A stretch of DNA of 9,926 nt from Bacteroidaceae bacterium (GTDB lineage: Bacteria > Bacteroidota > Bacteroidia > Bacteroidales > Barnesiellaceae_A). The notes beneath the pieces were generated by a model. The model ran no database searches. It was not told where the DNA came from and saw only the letters and a program-made list of their open reading frames with translations. Both the position numbers and the translations under genes were made by a program. Below, in pieces: positions 7,193 through 9,926 of the stretch (position 1 is the stretch's first letter; every line of letters begins with the position of its first letter). Location: assembly GCA_017561285.1 (NCBI GenBank), contig JAFZDG010000223.1, forward strand, positions 1 through 9,926, written 5' to 3'.

Positions 7193-9091
7193 ATGAGCGA
7201 CATCATACACCTTCTACCCGACTCGGTGGCCAACCAGATTGCTGCCGGAGAGGTTATACAACGACCGGCCTCAGTCATCAAAGAACTTGTTGAGAATGCA
7301 GTAGATGCCGGAGCCACATCGATACAAATCATACTTAAAGATGCCGGTCGCACACTCATTCAAGTGATAGACAACGGCTGTGGTATGTCGCCTACCGATG
7401 CTCGATTGGCATTTGAGCGACACTCAACCTCAAAGATACGTCAAGCCGAAGATCTTTTCTCACTGCGCACGATGGGATTTCGCGGAGAAGCACTGGCCTC
7501 TATAGCAGCCATTGCACAAGTCGAATTGCGCACCCGCCGAGCCGAAGATGAAGTAGGAACTTGTCTTCGTATCGCTGCATCGCAATGCGAGTCGCAGGAG
7601 GTTATAACAGCACCTGTTGGTAGTAACTTCTCTATCAAAAATATCTTCTTCAATGTGCCGGCCCGGCGCAAATTCCTGAAGAGCAATCAAGTAGAGTTGA
7701 GCAATATTGTCAACGAGTTTGAGCGTATGGCGTTGGTCAATACCGAGGTAGAATTTGTACTCATTCACAACGACAACGAGTTGCACCGTCTTCCTGCCGG
7801 CTCTTTGCGCCAACGTATTGTTTCGCTGTTCGGAAAGAGTCTCAATCAACAACTGCTACCCGTTGAGGCTTCTACTTCGATTGTAACCCTTACGGGATAT
7901 GTAGGTAAGCCCGAAGCGGCCCGTAAACGTGGCGCACTACAATACCTTTTTGTTAACGGTCGCTATATGCGCCATCCGGGATTTCACAAAGCGGTAATGA
8001 AAGCGTATGAGGAGCTAATACCTCAGAATGAGATGCCCAACTACTTCATCAACTTTGATGTTGCGCCCGATACGATTGATGTGAATATTCATCCCACCAA
8101 AACCGAGATAAAGTTTGAAAACGAGCAGGCTATGTGGCCTATTGTGTTGGCAGCCGTAAAAGAAGCATTGGGCAAATTCTGTGCAGCCCCCTCTATTGAT
8201 TTCGATATGGACGATGCACCCGACATTCCGGCCTATACTCCCGGCTCGCACATTACCCCTCCCTCCAAAGGATTTAATCCGTCATACAACCCATTCAATA
8301 CATCCAGTCGCTGCAGTAACAACAAGCGACCGGAATATGATTGGCAAAAGTTGTATGAAGGCTTTACGACAACCAAAAACGATATTCCAACAGCCGATGA
8401 CAACAATGTTGCGGACGAAAAGCTGATAAATACCCCTTTCACTTCGCCTATACACAAAGTTACGACCGAGTGCCAAGATGATGAATATATACAATCGAGA
8501 CTCAATATAGAGACCAAATCGTCTCAAGCACCATCGTTATATATGCAGTTTAAGGGTAGATATATTGTTACCCCCTCCAAAAACGGACTGCTCTTGGTTG
8601 ACCAACATCGTGCCCATATGCGTGTACTCTTTGAGCAATATATGCAACGACGTATGGAAACCCAAGCCCTCCCCTCGCAACAAATACTATATCCTCAACT
8701 CATACAACTCACTCAGGCGCAGGCAGCCTTGTTCAATGAAGTAGAACCGGCCTTAAACCAGTTGGGATTTGACCTATCGGATATGGGTGGAGGCACATAC
8801 TCGGTGTGTGGATTACCGGCCGGAATTGAAGGTATTGATATATGTACATTACTCGAACAGTTGTTTGAAGCAGCCGAGAGCAACGAAAGTAATCTTGCCG
8901 AAGACCTTTTCACGCGCATTGCCATCTCGCTGGCACAAGCAGCAGCACTACCCATAGGACAAGTACTATCGCCCACCGAAATGGAACAACTCATAGGCGA
9001 TCTTTTTGCCCTATCCACACCCAACTATACCCCCGATGGCAAGCCTATCTTTACCCTTTTTACCAACGAGGAGATATGTAAACGTATGTAA
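7193..9091 (+). CDS. mutL: DNA mismatch repair protein MutL
   Basis: Couples mismatch recognition by MutS to strand removal in the cytoplasm. The N-terminal GHKL ATPase (1-330) is intact: NQIAAGEVIQRPASV, E31 (general base) and N35 in ELVENAVDAGA, DNGCGM at 60-65, GFRGEAL at 95-101, FFNVPARRKFL, LFVNGRYMR, and K303 in NIHPTKTEIKF. A Ser/Asn/Pro-rich linker covers about 331-445. The C-terminal dimerisation domain runs 446-632 from SLYMQFKGRYIV. There the motif that is DQHAxxExxxxE in endonuclease-type MutL reads DQHRAHMRVLFE (470-481), with Met for the first Glu. The CPHGRP position reads TPDGKP (613-618), with no Cys or His. The nicking activity is therefore probably absent, as in the E. coli protein. 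The start codon lies 21 bp after the OstA-like stop with no Shine-Dalgarno. It is the last gene of the run, followed by the convergent terminator. Confidence 0.98.
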   Translation: MSDIIHLLPDSVANQIAAGEVIQRPASVIKELVENAVDAGATSIQIILKDAGRTLIQVIDNGCGMSPTDARLAFERHSTSKIRQAEDLFSLRTMGFRGEALASIAAIAQVELRTRRAEDEVGTCLRIAASQCESQEVITAPVGSNFSIKNIFFNVPARRKFLKSNQVELSNIVNEFERMALVNTEVEFVLIHNDNELHRLPAGSLRQRIVSLFGKSLNQQLLPVEASTSIVTLTGYVGKPEAARKRGALQYLFVNGRYMRHPGFHKAVMKAYEELIPQNEMPNYFINFDVAPDTIDVNIHPTKTEIKFENEQAMWPIVLAAVKEALGKFCAAPSIDFDMDDAPDIPAYTPGSHITPPSKGFNPSYNPFNTSSRCSNNKRPEYDWQKLYEGFTTTKNDIPTADDNNVADEKLINTPFTSPIHKVTTECQDDEYIQSRLNIETKSSQAPSLYMQFKGRYIVTPSKNGLLLVDQHRAHMRVLFEQYMQRRMETQALPSQQILYPQLIQLTQAQAALFNEVEPALNQLGFDLSDMGGGTYSVCGLPAGIEGIDICTLLEQLFEAAESNESNLAEDLFTRIAISLAQAAALPIGQVLSPTEMEQLIGDLFALSTPNYTPDGKPIFTLFTNEEICKRM

Positions 9092-9156
9092 TCATACCGA
9101 ACAAGACTGCGAAGCACCGTTTAACCACCTGATTATCAATATCACTCATTAAACAG

Positions 9157-9196
9157 AAAGAGACTGAGCCAAAATTTTTCGGCGCAGCCTCTTTTT
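9157..9196 (+). terminator. strong bidirectional terminator between mutL and the convergent gene
   Basis: AAAGAGACTGAGCC (9157-9170) and GGCGCAGCCTCTTT (9181-9194) are complementary at 12 of 14 positions around a 10-base A/T loop (9171-9180). TTTTT (9191-9195) gives the U run for transcription from mutL. The opposite strand reads CTCTTTCTGTTT at its exit, a weaker U-rich run for the gene on the minus strand. The position in the 131-bp gap between two converging stops supports a shared terminator. The rest of the gap (9092-9156) shows nothing. Confidence 0.85.
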
Positions 9197-9222
9197 GTTT
9201 AGGGCAATATGTGAGAGTTGTT

Positions 9223-9926
9223 TTAGTTCTTTTTCATTTCAAAACCAACAAGAACACCATCGTAGTTATCGACCAACTCAAATACCGTATTGAGTGTTGT
9301 AATGCCCAACTTGCTCACAACCGAACGGAACAAAGCTACAAATTTATCGGCATCAAAAAGCACAACCATCTTATCTCCCACTACCTCAAAATGGGCAGGA
9401 GTGGTAGCTAAAGCCTTTGTACCTAACTTTACAAACTCAAGGGTAAAAACACCTTTCTCCTCGGTTTGTGTTGCAGTTCCCGACAAAGGTATCTTTGCAT
9501 AGGTCATTGTGAAAGCACCTTCGGCATCAAAGGTAAAACCAAAAGTTTGTGTTGTGAAACCCAACTTTGTATATATAGGGCTTAATTTTTCGGACAATTG
9601 AACGGCAGCAATATCGCCACCGGCCGACATAAGCAAATCTTCAGAAAGAAACTTACAAGAGGGGGCTACATATACCCAATTACCCTCAAGATTGGCAACG
9701 GTAAATTCTGTTACTTCGGCAATAATACCACCAATAACATTCTCTAATACAGATGCCAAAGGATCATCGGCAGATTGAGAATTGCTCGATGACGTACTAT
9801 TGCCCAATGCACCATTGAGCAGACCTCCAAGTGTAGAGCCAAGTACATCCGAGTTTGCTTGTTTTGTTGTGTCATTTGGGGCAGTTGTTGGTTGCTCTGT
9901 CTTACCACAAAGAGTACTATTTAAGA
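9223..9926 (-). CDS. DUF4923-like protein, 3' part (start off right edge)
   Basis: The minus-strand frame is open from the right edge to the TAA at 9223-9225, giving at least 233 residues. A TTG at 9807 could be taken for a start, but the same frame continues upstream with protein-like sequence (LNSTLCGKTEQPTTAP, then SDVLGSTLGGLLNGALGN), so the true start lies beyond 9926. The visible part begins with a Thr/Asn/Gln-rich spacer, then a Gly/Ser-rich stretch, then a compact beta-rich domain. This begins near LEGNWVYVAPSCKFLSEDLL and holds SAGGDIAA, FGFTFDAEGAFTMTY, LFDADKF and a final YDGVLVGFEMKKN. This pattern matches what I know of DUF4923, a Bacteroidales family of unknown function usually carrying a signal peptide, which cannot be seen here. 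The LNSTLC segment could be the tail of a lipoprotein signal, but the residue before Cys is Leu, which argues against it. Probably exported; function unknown. Confidence 0.85.
   Translation of the reverse strand, partial: LNSTLCGKTEQPTTAPNDTTKQANSDVLGSTLGGLLNGALGNSTSSSNSQSADDPLASVLENVIGGIIAEVTEFTVANLEGNWVYVAPSCKFLSEDLLMSAGGDIAAVQLSEKLSPIYTKLGFTTQTFGFTFDAEGAFTMTYAKIPLSGTATQTEEKGVFTLEFVKLGTKALATTPAHFEVVGDKMVVLFDADKFVALFRSVVSKLGITTLNTVFELVDNYDGVLVGFEMKKN

Noticed and set aside
7460..7852. Minus-strand open frame of 130 codons
   Set aside because: It overlaps the most conserved part of the MutL ATPase domain and shows no family pattern.
9805..9807. TTG as the start of the minus-strand gene
   Set aside because: The frame stays open to the window edge with protein-like sequence, and a signal peptide is expected further upstream.
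1..9926. Defence system, mobile element, CRISPR array or structural RNA
   Set aside because: Both strands were read for direct repeats, transposase or integrase motifs and tRNA-like or rRNA-like sequence. None was seen, and nearly all bases are in housekeeping or envelope genes.

Overview
The window looks like chromosomal DNA of a Bacteroidota member, most likely of the order Bacteroidales. The reasons are moderate GC, no Shine-Dalgarno sequence before any gene (leaders are A/T-rich instead), large parvulin-type periplasmic isomerases with the architecture typical of Bacteroidales, an OstA-like protein directly before mutL, and a DUF4923-type protein, a family I know only from this group. This is core-genome sequence. 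I see no mobile element, phage gene, tRNA, rRNA or CRISPR array.

Layout: (1) positions 1-1206, the 3' end of guaB (IMP dehydrogenase), its start lying off the left edge, followed by a probable terminator. (2) Positions 1329-9091, six-gene-long stretch minus guaB, that is five co-directional genes with gaps of 12 to 53 bp, very probably one operon: a 642-aa multi-domain parvulin PPIase, a 289-aa SurA-like lipoprotein without a recognisable active site, a 454-aa SurA-like PPIase, a 532-aa OstA/LptA-type repeat protein, and mutL. (3) Positions 9092-9222, a convergent gap with a strong stem-loop that can terminate from both sides. (4) Positions 9223-9926 on the minus strand, the 3' part of a DUF4923-like gene whose start is off the right edge.

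The first four genes of the operon form an envelope-biogenesis module. Three exported SurA-type chaperones probably escort outer-membrane proteins across the periplasm, and the OstA-like protein probably handles or bridges lipopolysaccharide. This recalls the surA-lptD neighbourhood of Proteobacteria. MutL is a cytoplasmic mismatch-repair protein that shares the transcript without an obvious functional link.

The observations most worth checking are the graded loss of parvulin catalytic residues across the three chaperones, including two domains in one protein that have each lost a different histidine; the long OstA-like repeat array; and a MutL whose C-terminal endonuclease motifs are degraded. 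I do not see a clearly new system. These are variations on known families.
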